Below, in pieces: positions 36,934 through 46,254 of a DNA stretch of 64,000 nt. The DNA lies in contig SVGD01000001.1 of NCBI GenBank assembly GCA_015056485.1, positions 195,094-259,093 on the forward strand, in the 5' to 3' direction. The notes beneath the pieces are model-generated. The model was given only the letters and a program-made list of their open reading frames with translations, was not told the origin of the DNA and ran no database searches. Position 1 is the first letter of the stretch, and every line of letters starts with the position of its first letter. Made by a program: the position numbers and the translations under genes. This DNA comes from Clostridiales bacterium (lineage in GTDB: Bacteria > Bacillota > Clostridia > TANB77 > CAG-508).

Positions 36934-37009
36934 AAAGTTTCACCATCTTTCATAAGCATTATTATATCACAAAGCTTTACATAATTCAAGTTTGGTGTTG
37001 TTTGTTTTT

Positions 37010-37684
37010 TCAATCTATACTTAGCTTTCCTTCAAAATTCTCTTCGGTCTTTTTTTCATCAATATGATATGTTCCTCTTTCGTATTTTAATATAACTCCT
37101 TCACTTATTTTATTTCTTAATTCATCTGGAAAATTTACTTCCTCAAACACTTTATTACTATTAAACATAGTTAAAAATATTCTATTAGGATTTCCATCAA
37201 TAACATAATAAAATGCTCCTTCTCTTCTAATATTATCTAACATTTTGTTTTGTTTGTTTAATATTTTGTTTGCTTCTTTTGTAAATTTTTCTTTAAAATT
37301 TTGTGTTAATTTTTGATTAACTATAAATTTTTCATTATTTAATTTTATAATGCTATCAACTCTTATATTTTCTGATAAATTTTCTCCATTAACTTGCATT
37401 TTTTCTATCTCCCCTTTTGGACTTATTTTTAAAATAGAATATCTATTTGTCTTATCAGATTTTGATAGTACATAATAAAGTTCTTCTTGATTTTTTGAAT
37501 ATTCTACTAGTAATTCGTTTCTCGTTTTCTTCATTTCTATTGAAGAAGCTAAATTTACTTTATTTTCTTTTTTTATTTTTTCAATAATACTTATATCATC
37601 TTCCAAATAATTTGATAGTTCTTTTAAAAATTCCTTTACACCTCCTAAGCCTTTTTCTACATTTCTAAAAAAGCCTAAATCCAT
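37010..37684 (-). CDS. Hypothetical protein
   Basis: A 224-residue soluble, lysine/glutamate-rich protein without signal peptide or membrane span. Start ATG 37684 follows AAGGAG. Some beta-strand repeats (YYVLSKSDKTNRYSILKISPKG, FYYVIDGNPNRIFLTMF) might form a small propeller-like or PH-like fold, but no family was recognised. It stands alone between the IMPase-like gene and a composite repeat. Confidence 0.6.
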   Translation of the reverse strand: MDLGFFRNVEKGLGGVKEFLKELSNYLEDDISIIEKIKKENKVNLASSIEMKKTRNELLVEYSKNQEELYYVLSKSDKTNRYSILKISPKGEIEKMQVNGENLSENIRVDSIIKLNNEKFIVNQKLTQNFKEKFTKEANKILNKQNKMLDNIRREGAFYYVIDGNPNRIFLTMFNSNKVFEEVNFPDELRNKISEGVILKYERGTYHIDEKKTEENFEGKLSID

Positions 37685-37780
37685 TAGACCATCTCCTTTT
37701 TTATTAAATTTTTGTTTGTGATTTTTTGTATAGAAATATACATTGATAAAAATTAAAAAAAATTTATAAATTTTAGATAA

Positions 37781-37862
37781 CGGGTCACCGTCGAATAGCC
37801 GTCCGAATGAAATGAGGTTACGGATATTACATGCCCTTGGGGTAAGGGCGGCGACCCCTACA
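37781..37862. repeat. Large composite or decayed intergenic repeat
   Basis: CGGGTCACCGTCGAATAGCC, GTCCGAATGAAATGAGG and TTACGGAT precede GGGCGGCGACCCCTACA. It joins parts of the GGGTCGCC and GGACGGCT modules, apparently by insertion of one unit in another. The rest of the 216-base gap holds no gene. Confidence 0.6.
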
Positions 37863-37900
37863 CAGCAATATTATTTATTAAATTGTATACAGATATAATT

Positions 37901-38647
37901 CTAAATTGATAATTTATTGTTTCCATTGCTATAATTAATTATTATTCCTGGTTGAACATTATACACATAAACATTAAAACATATTCCGTCACCATTATCT
38001 TCAACTGATTTGGCCTCTATTTGAACTCCATTTGCAAGAAGATTTTCTCCTTCAAAAATTGGTGTAACTCTATATAAAACATGATTTTCTGTTTCATCTA
38101 TATAATCAGCTACCATATTTTCAAATGGTAACATACCTTGTACATTCATATATCTTGTTCCTGTAATCAAATTCTTTTCATTAGCATTTTCACCTGTTAA
38201 TTGATATCCTATTAAATGGCAACGATTATATAAATACTTACCATCTACATTATCATACTTTATAGTTTGCCATCCTGAAGGTTTTACTCTGCCAATTTCT
38301 CCACGTTCTTCCGTTGGCATTATTTCTATACCTATATTTGCAAAAGCAGGACCACATCTATTCAAATAATCTAACTCACTATATTCTTCAAATACTTCTG
38401 ATAAAAAATATCTTTCATCAAAATCTGGTTCATTATCATTTAAAACAACATACGCATTTATTCCATCATATTCTGGTATAGTTGATAAATCGAATGAAGT
38501 TGAATATGAAATTTTATATTTATTTTCTTCATTACTAAAAATTTTTTCAATATCTATATTGAAATAGCTAGCTATACCAACAATTACTAATGCTATTATG
38601 CTTAATATTATCTTAATTTGTTTTTTATTATATTTTTTCTTTCCCAT
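37901..38647 (-). CDS. Membrane-anchored or secreted DNA/RNA non-specific endonuclease
   Basis: A 248-residue protein with a basic N-terminus and one hydrophobic segment (about residues 9-26), then a nuclease domain of the streptococcal EndA/DNA-entry type. Key motif YNRCHLIGYQLTGENANEKNLITGTRYMNVQGMLPFEN (positions about 143-181 in full) holds the catalytic His and the Asn ligands. Likely acts outside the cell in nutrient scavenging or DNA uptake. No inhibitor gene is adjacent. ATG 38647 follows AGGAGAAAAGG. Confidence 0.88.
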   Translation of the reverse strand: MGKKKYNKKQIKIILSIIALVIVGIASYFNIDIEKIFSNEENKYKISYSTSFDLSTIPEYDGINAYVVLNDNEPDFDERYFLSEVFEEYSELDYLNRCGPAFANIGIEIMPTEERGEIGRVKPSGWQTIKYDNVDGKYLYNRCHLIGYQLTGENANEKNLITGTRYMNVQGMLPFENMVADYIDETENHVLYRVTPIFEGENLLANGVQIEAKSVEDNGDGICFNVYVYNVQPGIIINYSNGNNKLSI

Positions 38648-38788
38648 ACCTTTTCTCCTATCTTAAAAATTATATCATATGTTTTTTAATTTGTAATAAA
38701 AATTTATATAATTTTCAAACAAGAAATAGCCAATATAGCATTTTTATCTAATAGGAGAGTAAAACATTCCTATTACATAAAAAAAAGA

Positions 38789-38807
38789 GCCCGACGTAAA
38801 GTCGGGC
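38789..38807 (-). terminator. Terminator of the HhH gene
   Basis: GCCCGAC (38789-38795) pairs with GTCGGGC (38801-38807), followed on the minus strand by CTCTTTTTTTT. A TTATGTAATAGGA segment shared with the terminators near 50460 and 62090 comes next. Confidence 0.88.
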
Positions 38808-38817
38808 ACCTTGCTGA

Positions 38818-39156
38818 CTAAAAATCCTTTAGCCAAGGGAATGCATTTTCCAGTTCATTGAATCGAATTGGCCCCAGATTTCGTAAATCCTTAAGCCTTT
38901 TTATTCCTTTTGTTTTTACAAAGTTCTTGAGTTGTTCTTCTGTATATATACCAGCCCTCTCAAGAATGTTTTTTACACCTACACTTAATTTCATATCATC
39001 AAATGGAAGTGAATTCGACTCTCCTTCGCCTGAATTTAAAGCGTTATAAAACTGCATCCGCTTAATAACTATCTGGATATCATTTGTTGGAATTTTTCTT
39101 GATTTTAATATTTCCATCATCTGACAAACAGATACTGTAAGCATCTTCTGTTTCAT
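38818..39156 (-). CDS. Small helix-hairpin-helix protein resembling RNA polymerase alpha C-terminal domain
   Basis: A 112-residue protein. The C-terminal half LSVGVKNILERAGIYTEEQL ... LRNLGPIRFNELENAF resembles the alpha-CTD/HhH fold used for DNA or sigma contact; the N-terminal half is helical (MMEILKSRKIPTNDIQIV). Codon use differs from the neighbours: richer in G and C, with GGC, CCC and AAG common. It has the only undisturbed in-frame CGG found in the window (39058-39060, Arg33). It is bounded by its own terminator. Probably a recent acquisition; function unknown, perhaps regulatory. Confidence 0.65.
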   Translation of the reverse strand: MKQKMLTVSVCQMMEILKSRKIPTNDIQIVIKRMQFYNALNSGEGESNSLPFDDMKLSVGVKNILERAGIYTEEQLKNFVKTKGIKRLKDLRNLGPIRFNELENAFPWLKDF

Positions 39157-39285
39157 GTGGATTTGCTCCCTTCAAATTTTTTTGTACTTTTAATTATACT
39201 ACATTTTTCTACTTTATGTCAAATTGATGTATTGCATTTTTCTATTTATTATAATATACTTATTTTAAATTATGGAGGTGTTTAT

Positions 39286-40330
39286 ATGAGTATTGAAATA
39301 TCTGATTTTGGAAACTCTGAAAACAAATTATTCACTATAACAAATTCTAAAGGTTTAATAGCTAAATTCACTAATTATGGTGCTGTTTTAGTTTCTTTAT
39401 TTGTACCAGATAAAAATGGCAAACTAGATGATGTAGTTTTAGGATTCGACTCACTAGAAAAGTATTCTACTAATGACTGTTGTTATTTCGGTTCAACTGT
39501 TGGTAGAAATAGTAATAGAGTAAAAAATGCAAGCTTTAAATTAAATGATTCAATATATAATTTAGATAAAAATGAAAGAAATAAAAACAATTTACATAGT
39601 GGCTTTAATCCATATAATAAAAGAACCTGGGATTATAAAATAGACGAAAAAAATAATTCTATTTCTTTTAGTTTACTTAGTCCTGACGGTGACCAAGGAT
39701 TCCCTGGTGAATTTAAAATAACTGTTACTTATACTTTAACAAATGATAATAGCTTAAAAATTGAATATAATGGAATTTCTGATAAGGATACAGTAGCAAA
39801 TATGACTAATCATAGTTATTTTAATCTTGCAGGTCATAATTCACGGAACTGCGATGAAACAAATGCTTTATATAAACTCTGATAAATTCGTAGCTGTTGA
39901 TGACGAACTTATTCCTACAGGTGAATTAGTAGATGTTAAAAATACGCCTATGGACTTTAGAATAGCTAAAGAAATTGGTTTAGATATAAATAAATCCTTT
40001 GAGCAATTAAAATTAACAGGTGGATATGACCATAGTTATGTTATTAATAAAGCTTCTTCCTCTATAGAAAAAATCGCTATTCTTTCTGATAAAAATAGTG
40101 GTAGAATTATGGAAGTATATTCTGATTGCTTAGGTGTTCAATTCTATGCAGGAAATTTTATAGAAAATAATAAAGTAATTGGAAAAGAAAATTGCTTATA
40201 TAAAAATCGTAGTGGAATATGTTTAGAAACTGGTTTTCTTCCTGATAGCGTTAACCAAGAAAATTTCGAATCACCTTTTATAAAAGCAGGAGAAAAATAT
40301 CATACAACAACAATTTATAAATTCGTATAA
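39286..40330 (+). CDS. galM: Aldose 1-epimerase, +1 shift at an in-frame CGG
   Basis: Reads as 347 residues, the usual GalM length, if one base is skipped. The first frame from ATG 39286 (GGAGGTG upstream) contains NRVKNASFKLND, NNLHSG and NHSYFNLAGHNS, then CGG at 39844-39846 and a stop 12 codons on. Skipping the C gives GTAMKQMLYINSDKFVAVDDELIPTGE, the normal continuation, then YDHSYVIN and the catalytic-region segment CLETGFLPDSVN. GalM interconverts alpha and beta sugars in galactose use. The restored Ser-Gly matches the AGHxSG loop of the family. Pseudogene or error are alternatives. Confidence 0.75.
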
Positions 40331-40333
40331 ACC

Positions 40334-40369
40334 AAAAGCCAAGGTTAATTAAAAATTACCTTGGCTTTT
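40334..40369. terminator. Two-way terminator between galM and the sortase gene
   Basis: AAAAGCCAAGGT (40334-40345) pairs with ACCTTGGCTTTT (40358-40369), with T-runs on both strands, between convergent stops. Confidence 0.88.
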
Positions 40370-40374
40370 ATAAT

Positions 40375-41145
40375 TTATCTCTTTTCCGTTGCTTTTATTA
40401 CAACTCTTTGCTTACTGTCATTTGTACATGTTATAATTGTTACTTCTCTTCTTCCATCTGTTAGCTGACTTGTACAAGCCACATTATCAGGGTCAACAAC
40501 ATATTTATCATATATAGAATATTCCACTATTGTTCCTGATAAATCTATAATTTGAATTATATCTCCAACTTCTAGTGTAGGCACTTTACTAAAGAATAAT
40601 GAGTTCCTATAATTATGTCCTACTATACAAAAATTCCCTACTTCATTTGGATTAGAACCCCAGAATTTACATGGAGATATTTTTAATAATTCTACTGTCG
40701 TTGTAGAAAGTATTGGATAATTAACTCCTATCTTTGGAATTTTTATAACACCTATTGTAGAATACTCTGTTCCATCTGATGCTACTGAACGTTGTTCTGA
40801 AGGAACTTCTGCACTATCTACTTTAGTAATAATTGAAATTTGATCACTAGAATTTAATGCAGAATTTAATGTAACTCTAATATATTCTTCTTCCATTTCT
40901 ACAATTTCACTATCCATATTTAATACAGTAGTTGTAGTAGGTTGCACTGCTTCAAATTCTATTGAATTTAAAATTTCTTGAGATACAGCTTCATTTTTAT
41001 TTCTATCATACTCAGCGTATATATAATAAGAAGATAATATAACCAAAGCAAATATTGATAAGATAAATTCTATTTTGAAAAATTTTCTTTTTCTTTTTAT
41101 CTCTGGTGTTACGTATATTTTTTCAGAAACTAGAATTTGGTTCAT
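40375..41145 (-). CDS. Sortase
   Basis: A 256-residue transpeptidase with a cytoplasmic N-terminus, a signal anchor (about residues 24-44), a linker and a sortase barrel. Catalytic residues are His in VGHNYR (near 177), Cys240 in IITCTND and Arg247 in KQRVVI. Class is uncertain. It is the only sortase in the window and a candidate to anchor the two giant surface proteins, whose ends (APTGNN, IKTGG) are not canonical LPXTG. ATG 41145 follows AAAGGAG; a GTG at 41163 is less likely. Confidence 0.88.
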   Translation of the reverse strand: MNQILVSEKIYVTPEIKRKRKFFKIEFILSIFALVILSSYYIYAEYDRNKNEAVSQEILNSIEFEAVQPTTTTVLNMDSEIVEMEEEYIRVTLNSALNSSDQISIITKVDSAEVPSEQRSVASDGTEYSTIGVIKIPKIGVNYPILSTTTVELLKISPCKFWGSNPNEVGNFCIVGHNYRNSLFFSKVPTLEVGDIIQIIDLSGTIVEYSIYDKYVVDPDNVACTSQLTDGRREVTIITCTNDSKQRVVIKATEKR

Positions 41146-41184
41146 ACTATCTCCTTTCTTCACATAATTATCATTATAATTTTA

Positions 41185-42036
41185 TCATATAGTTTGCAAA
41201 ATTTCAACAACTTCTTGAACACTTTTTTTGGGAGTTGATGCTCCTGCCATAATTCCTACCTTTTTATATTTTTTCATTTGTTCAAAACTAATTTCATCTT
41301 TATTTTCTACAATAAATGTTTCTGTAATTTTTTTTGATATTTCATATAATTTATTAGTATTAGAGCTATTCTTTCCCCCTATAATTATCATTGCATCTAC
41401 TTTACTTGCGAGCTCTATAGTTTCTTCTTGTCTTAACTTAGTTGCACTGCAAATTGTATTTTTTATTTCTATTTCAATACTATCATCTGTTTTAGAAATT
41501 ATATTTCTTATTATTTTTTGATATTCTGCTAAACTAAAAGTAGTTTGGCATATTACCAATACTTTATCAGTTTTTTTACTCTTAAAATTTTCAATCGCGT
41601 TATCTACAGTTTCACTATTTTCTATAATATAAACATTTTCTCCACAATAACTAACTGTTCCTACTGTTTCTGGGTGTTCTTTTTTTCCAATCAAAAATAT
41701 ATAGAATCCTTTTTCAGCATATTCCTGTACTATTTTATGAATTTTTAAAACTTTAGGGCATGTCAAATCTATTAATTCAATGCCCTTTTCTTTTGCTTTT
41801 TTATAAATATTTTTTTCTATCCCATGTGCTCTTATTATTACTTTGTTTTTTCCATCATTTATATTATCAATAAACTTTAATCCTTGTTTCTCTAGTTCTT
41901 TAATCACTTCATTATTATGAACTATTTCTCCTAAACAAAAAATTTCCTTTTTCTTTTTTAATTCTGCTCTTGCTCCTTCTACAGCTCTTTCAACACCAAA
42001 ACAAAAACCCGCAGTTTTACCAATTAATAACTCCAT
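41185..42036 (-). CDS. ispH: 4-hydroxy-3-methylbut-2-enyl diphosphate reductase
   Basis: A 283-residue iron-sulfur enzyme for the last step of the MEP isoprenoid pathway. The three cluster cysteines are in AGFCFGV (Cys12), LTCPK (near 96) and TICSATKLRQ (near 195). RAHGI and ASTPKKSVQEV are also typical. It lacks the S1-domain fusion seen in some Clostridia. ispG lies just upstream on the same strand, separated by an inverted repeat. Confidence 0.95.
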   Translation of the reverse strand: MELLIGKTAGFCFGVERAVEGARAELKKKKEIFCLGEIVHNNEVIKELEKQGLKFIDNINDGKNKVIIRAHGIEKNIYKKAKEKGIELIDLTCPKVLKIHKIVQEYAEKGFYIFLIGKKEHPETVGTVSYCGENVYIIENSETVDNAIENFKSKKTDKVLVICQTTFSLAEYQKIIRNIISKTDDSIEIEIKNTICSATKLRQEETIELASKVDAMIIIGGKNSSNTNKLYEISKKITETFIVENKDEISFEQMKKYKKVGIMAGASTPKKSVQEVVEILQTI

Positions 42037-42059
42037 AAAAATCTCCTATTATGTATTTG

Positions 42060-42147
42060 GAATTTAGTAATTGGTAGTTGGATATATATGAAAATTCTTC
42101 TTAGGCTTCCCTATATTACCAAAGTCCAAACACCAATTACCAAATTC
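42060..42147. repeat. Inverted repeat of the GGTAATTGGTGTTTGGA family
   Basis: GAATTTAGTAATTGGTAGTT (from 42060) is matched by AACACCAATTACCAAATTC (to 42147) with a 40-base centre. Related half units appear at 48124-48145 and 55157-55185. Confidence 0.7.
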
Positions 42148-42151
42148 TTTA

Positions 42152-43210
42152 TTATTTAACCATTTTCAAAATTTCTTCTTTTAAAACCTTTACCATATCC
42201 TCTTGTTTAACTTTTTTTATGATTTCTCCTTTTTTAAATAACAATCCTTCTTTGATTCCACCTGCAATTCCGATATCTGCATGTTTTGCTTCATTTGGTC
42301 CATTTACTCCACATCCCATTACAGCAACAGTTATATTTCCTTTTATTGTTTGTAAGAAATCCTCTATCTCATTTGCTATTGGTATTAAATCATACTGTAT
42401 TCTTCCACATGTTGGACATGCTATAAGTGTTGGTGAATCACTATATAAATTACAATTTTTCAAAATTTCTTTAGCTACTTTTATTTCTTGTACCGGATTT
42501 GCTGATAACGAAACTCTCATTGTATCTCCAATTCCTTGTCTTAATAATGTTCCTAATCCTATGCTAGAACTGATTGTTCCACTAAATGCTGTTCCTGCAT
42601 GAGTAACTCCTAAATGTAATGGATATTTTATTGTCTTAGCAGCTTCCTCATAAGCCTCTATACATAAATTTAAATCTGATGCCTTTAATGATAATGCAAT
42701 ATCATGAAAATCAAATTTTTCTAAGATTTCAATATGTCTTAATCCGCTTTCAACCATACCTTTAGCTGTTGGCTTTCCATCTCTTTCTAAAATATCTCTT
42801 TGTAAAGAACCACTATTAACCCCTATTCGAATTGGAATTTGCTTTTCCTTACAAATATCAACTACTGCTTTAACTCTCTCTTCACTTCCAATGTTACCCG
42901 GATTTATTCTTATTTTATTTACTCCTGCTTTGGCAGCAGCCAATGCTATTCTATAATCAAAATGTATATCTGATACTATTGGAATATGTATTTGTTTTTT
43001 TATTTCTTCTATTGCATTTGCATCTTCTACATCCAAACATGCAACCCTAACAATTTCACATCCTGCTTTCTCTAAATCCAAAATCTGTGATACCGTACTG
43101 TCAATGTCTTTTGTTTTTGTATTAGTCATCGATTGTATTACAACTTTATTTTGTCCACCTATTTGTAAATTTCCTACGTTTATTGGTCTTGTTTCATTTC
43201 TTTTATTCAT
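42152..43210 (-). CDS. ispG: 4-hydroxy-3-methylbut-2-en-1-yl diphosphate synthase (flavodoxin)
   Basis: A 352-residue MEP pathway enzyme. The TIM barrel carries [17 protein letters not shown] and [14 protein letters not shown]; the C-terminal iron-sulfur domain has CPTCGR and [11 protein letters not shown]. The start is ATG 43210 after AGAGGTG; an upstream in-frame start at 43264 lacks a ribosome site. With ispH downstream, both terminal MEP steps are present, so isoprenoids are made by this route rather than mevalonate. Confidence 0.95.
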   Translation of the reverse strand: MNKRNETRPINVGNLQIGGQNKVVIQSMTNTKTKDIDSTVSQILDLEKAGCEIVRVACLDVEDANAIEEIKKQIHIPIVSDIHFDYRIALAAAKAGVNKIRINPGNIGSEERVKAVVDICKEKQIPIRIGVNSGSLQRDILERDGKPTAKGMVESGLRHIEILEKFDFHDIALSLKASDLNLCIEAYEEAAKTIKYPLHLGVTHAGTAFSGTISSSIGLGTLLRQGIGDTMRVSLSANPVQEIKVAKEILKNCNLYSDSPTLIACPTCGRIQYDLIPIANEIEDFLQTIKGNITVAVMGCGVNGPNEAKHADIGIAGGIKEGLLFKKGEIIKKVKQEDMVKVLKEEILKMVK

Positions 43211-43321
43211 TTTTACACCTCTTTTATTAATATTTATAAGTAGCTTTTCTTTATATTCTTTCAAATCATTTATATTCTATCATACTTTTATTTTTCTTAC
43301 CATCCTAATTTGTCAAAATTC

Positions 43322-43349
43322 TTTACTTTTCGCTGAAATATGCTATAAT
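43322..43349 (+). promoter_or_regulatory. Promoter of the acidic 621-residue protein
   Basis: TTTACT (43322-43327) and TATAAT (43344-43349) with a 16-base spacer and an extended -10 TGC. AAGGAGG and ATG 43385 follow. Confidence 0.65.
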
Positions 43350-43384
43350 ATATGTAGTAATATTTGTAAATAAGGAGGTTATTT

Positions 43385-45250
43385 ATGGCTACAAATAATG
43401 AACAAGCATTCAATCAAAATTACAAACTTCGATACAGTAAAGAAATTGAATTATTAGACAATCTTGAATCTGCTTTAAACGAAGCGGCCAATAATCTCGA
43501 TATTGATAAAATGGAATCCTTAATTTCCGATTTTGAAAGAAAATTTTACTCAGATTTACGTGTTTCAAATAGGCAATCTTTCGATATTCTTAAAGCTAGC
43601 GCACAACAAAGAATTCTTGAAATCAAAAAAAGAAAAGAATTACTTGCTCAAAGACAGCGTGAAATTCAAGCTACTGAAGATGCATATCAAAAATTACAAG
43701 ATATAAAAAAATTAGTTTTAACTGCTAAAACTACTAGTGAGCTTGAAAAAGCAAAGAAGAAATATGAGAAATGGAAAAATGAAATAGGTAGAAGTAGAAA
43801 AATCAAATTTGGGTGGAAATATAATAAAAAAATAGATAACTTAAAAGCAGCTATAGATGAAGGTGTTGGCCCTGAAGATGCTATATCAGAGTTAAAAAAC
43901 ATGATTGACCGCGCTAGTCACTCTGGTGGATTCGAAAATGATTCTCAGATTAAAACTTGGATGAATAAATATCCTGAAAATGCCTTTCATGAAGTATACA
44001 AAAAAGAAGTTCGTGATTTAACAGATAAAGCATTTTCATTAATAAAACAACCAGAAACTGAAAATTCAGAATATTTAGTTACACTTATTCCCGGTTTTTT
44101 ATTTATGAGTCCAACTCAGGCTCATGCTGTAAATGATTTGAAAAATATTATGGATAAAAATTCTAGTAACTTTAAAAATTTATTAGAATGGATTTATATT
44201 TATCGCAATGTTTCTTTTTCTGAACCTTATAGGCAGGCAATTAGTACATTAATTCCTGCAGAATTTGGTTTAAGTTTAAACAAACAATATTCTATTCCTA
44301 CATTCTACAATAATAAAAATTTAAAAACTAAAGATATAAAAAATTTAGTTAAAGACACTGTTATAAATTACTTTGGTATATTACTATGTGGAAATGATTT
44401 ATCAACAACTAAAAAGGGATTTATTGTAGATACTTTTGTGCATTATCAAGAGAATGAAATTCTATCTGAAATAACAAAAACAGATGAAGATACTGATAAA
44501 ATAATTAAAGCTGAAGATAATTCTATTATTTCAGTTACTTATTCTGAAGAAAAAAATTCAACTGAAATAATAATTGAAGATGTTTCTAATGGATGTATTG
44601 AAACTGAAAGTTCAGATTCAAAATCAAATATCCCTCAAGAAATTTCTCCTGAAATTCAAGTTGAAATTTCTAATATTCTTCCAGATATAGAATTTGCCGA
44701 AGAACAATTCACTTCTTCAGCCACTATTATAGACACCTCTGCTGATAACTCTAAAAAAATGCCAGCTGAATTCGAAGAAGATTCTGAAGAAATTACAATA
44801 GATACTAGTATCGAAAAAACAGAAAATAGAAGTAAAAAAAGAGATTCTTTTGAAATAACTGCTTCTTATGAAGAAATTTCTGATTCTGCTATAGAGATTC
44901 CTTTAACAGTTTCAGAAACACTTAGCAAGAAAATAGAAGAAATTTCCGATTCGAATCTTAGAAATGAAAATAATACTGTTATTCAGCCAAAAATTACTTA
45001 CAGTTATGAACTAGAAGAAGATTCTTCTGAATCAAATTTAGAAATTACATACTCAGAAACTTCTGAAATTAATTCAGAAAATATTGACCCTTATCAATTA
45101 ACAGAATACGATATCGACAATATTGAAAATTTATATTCATTTGTTAATTTAAGAACAAAACAGCAAACTATTGATGATAAAACTTCTTTTGAAATCGAAG
45201 AGCAAGAAGAAGAAAATGATATTTCAATGTATCAAAAAATAAAAGATTAA
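43385..45250 (+). CDS. Large acidic coiled-coil protein of unknown function
   Basis: A 621-residue cytoplasmic protein without signal or membrane span. Residues 15-150 are a coiled coil rich in Lys, Glu and Gln; 170-350 look globular (IPGFLFMSPTQAHAVNDLKNIM, YIYRNVSFSEPYRQAIS); 370-600 are a Glu/Ser/Ile/Thr-rich low-complexity region with loose repeats such as SEETI-like and ITYSYELEEDSSE. Start and promoter are clear. No family recognised. The acidic repeats could bind Ca2+ or be a flexible scaffold; this is speculative. Confidence 0.65.
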   Translation: MATNNEQAFNQNYKLRYSKEIELLDNLESALNEAANNLDIDKMESLISDFERKFYSDLRVSNRQSFDILKASAQQRILEIKKRKELLAQRQREIQATEDAYQKLQDIKKLVLTAKTTSELEKAKKKYEKWKNEIGRSRKIKFGWKYNKKIDNLKAAIDEGVGPEDAISELKNMIDRASHSGGFENDSQIKTWMNKYPENAFHEVYKKEVRDLTDKAFSLIKQPETENSEYLVTLIPGFLFMSPTQAHAVNDLKNIMDKNSSNFKNLLEWIYIYRNVSFSEPYRQAISTLIPAEFGLSLNKQYSIPTFYNNKNLKTKDIKNLVKDTVINYFGILLCGNDLSTTKKGFIVDTFVHYQENEILSEITKTDEDTDKIIKAEDNSIISVTYSEEKNSTEIIIEDVSNGCIETESSDSKSNIPQEISPEIQVEISNILPDIEFAEEQFTSSATIIDTSADNSKKMPAEFEEDSEEITIDTSIEKTENRSKKRDSFEITASYEEISDSAIEIPLTVSETLSKKIEEISDSNLRNENNTVIQPKITYSYELEEDSSESNLEITYSETSEINSENIDPYQLTEYDIDNIENLYSFVNLRTKQQTIDDKTSFEIEEQEEENDISMYQKIKD

Positions 45251-45269
45251 AATAAATATCTCATTATAG

Positions 45270-45415
45270 AACAAAAGTGACCTTCGGTCATTGGTTAGTC
45301 GTGGTCGTCTGCCCCTACGCGTAAATTCAAATTAAATTGTAAGGGTTGGCGTCCTTAGGCAACCCGTAACATATCAATGAAAAAGTAGGAGCTAACATTG
45401 GTCGCCCCTACATTT
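45270..45415. repeat. Cluster of decayed intergenic repeats
   Basis: The 167-base gap holds GTGACCTTCGGTCATTGG, GGTCGTCTGCCCCTACG, GTAAGGGTTGGCGTCCTTAG and a final TTGGTCGCCCCTACA. These look like three or more family units mutated or nested. No gene. Confidence 0.6.
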
Positions 45416-45417
45416 TT

Positions 45418-46233
45418 TTATTCTGTTATTACTAAAACAGTTTCTAAATTTGCAAAATCCACTGACGTCTCTATTATTGCATATCTATCAATTATATTAC
45501 TAGATTCTTTTATTTCCTTTATTTCACCTATCAATATTCCTTTAGGATATATGCCACCAATTCCTGAAGTCTCTATAATATCCCCTAAAACTAGTTCTGT
45601 TTCTGGAGACACATAAGTAACCTTAAGTTTTGAGCTACTACCTAAAATTCCTTTAACCATTACATTATCTCTTGAAGTTTCTAAAGTAGCACTGACACTA
45701 CTTGAAATATCAATTATAGGCTTAACTTTAGCAGTATTATTTGTTGATGATATTACATACCCCACTAGCCCCTCAGAAGATATTACAGGCATATTAGCTT
45801 TAACTCCATCTTTAATCCCAACGTTTATAACTAAAGTCTCCGACAGATTGCTTATATCCTTATCAATAATATATCCTGGAACCGTTTTGTAATCTGAATA
45901 TTTATCTGCCATATTTACATATTCTCTCAATGTAGCATTTTCTGCTTTGATAATCTCTAATTCCCTTAACTGTTCTTCTAATTCTCTGTTTTTTTCCTTC
46001 AACCCATCATTTTCTTCCTGTAATTTGTCAACATTATTAAAAAATGATGTGTTTCCAGCAATTTTATTTTTTAAATATACTAATCCATTTTGAATTGGCA
46101 TAACTATTTTATTAAAAATATTTTCTCCTTTAGAAAATTTAGAAGCATCTATATTAGTTAAAACAATAAGAAGTATAAGTATTATTATGGTTATAAATAT
46201 TCCTATTTTACCACTTTTTTTACTTCTATACAT
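45418..46233 (-). CDS. mreC: Rod shape-determining protein MreC
   Basis: A 271-residue bitopic protein: membrane span (about 9-27), coiled coil (about 65-105, EENDGLKEKNRELEEQLREL) and paired beta domains (VINVGIKDGVKANMPVISSEGLVGYVI, GDIIETSGIGGIYPKGILIGEI). MreC scaffolds PBP2 and MreB in the elongasome. It follows mreB by 21 bases. mreD does not follow; a decayed repeat cluster does. Confidence 0.93.
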   Translation of the reverse strand: MYRSKKSGKIGIFITIIILILLIVLTNIDASKFSKGENIFNKIVMPIQNGLVYLKNKIAGNTSFFNNVDKLQEENDGLKEKNRELEEQLRELEIIKAENATLREYVNMADKYSDYKTVPGYIIDKDISNLSETLVINVGIKDGVKANMPVISSEGLVGYVISSTNNTAKVKPIIDISSSVSATLETSRDNVMVKGILGSSSKLKVTYVSPETELVLGDIIETSGIGGIYPKGILIGEIKEIKESSNIIDRYAIIETSVDFANLETVLVITE

Positions 46234-46254
46234 TTATACTAAAATCCTTTCTTT

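Noticed and set aside
35206..40330. Ordinary pseudogene decay in the 35-40 kb region
   Set aside because: Considered for the three broken genes, but the same event (C before GG of a Gly codon) recurs in comM and the RsiV-like gene far away, with no other damage in any of them. It is kept as an alternative, not the preferred view.
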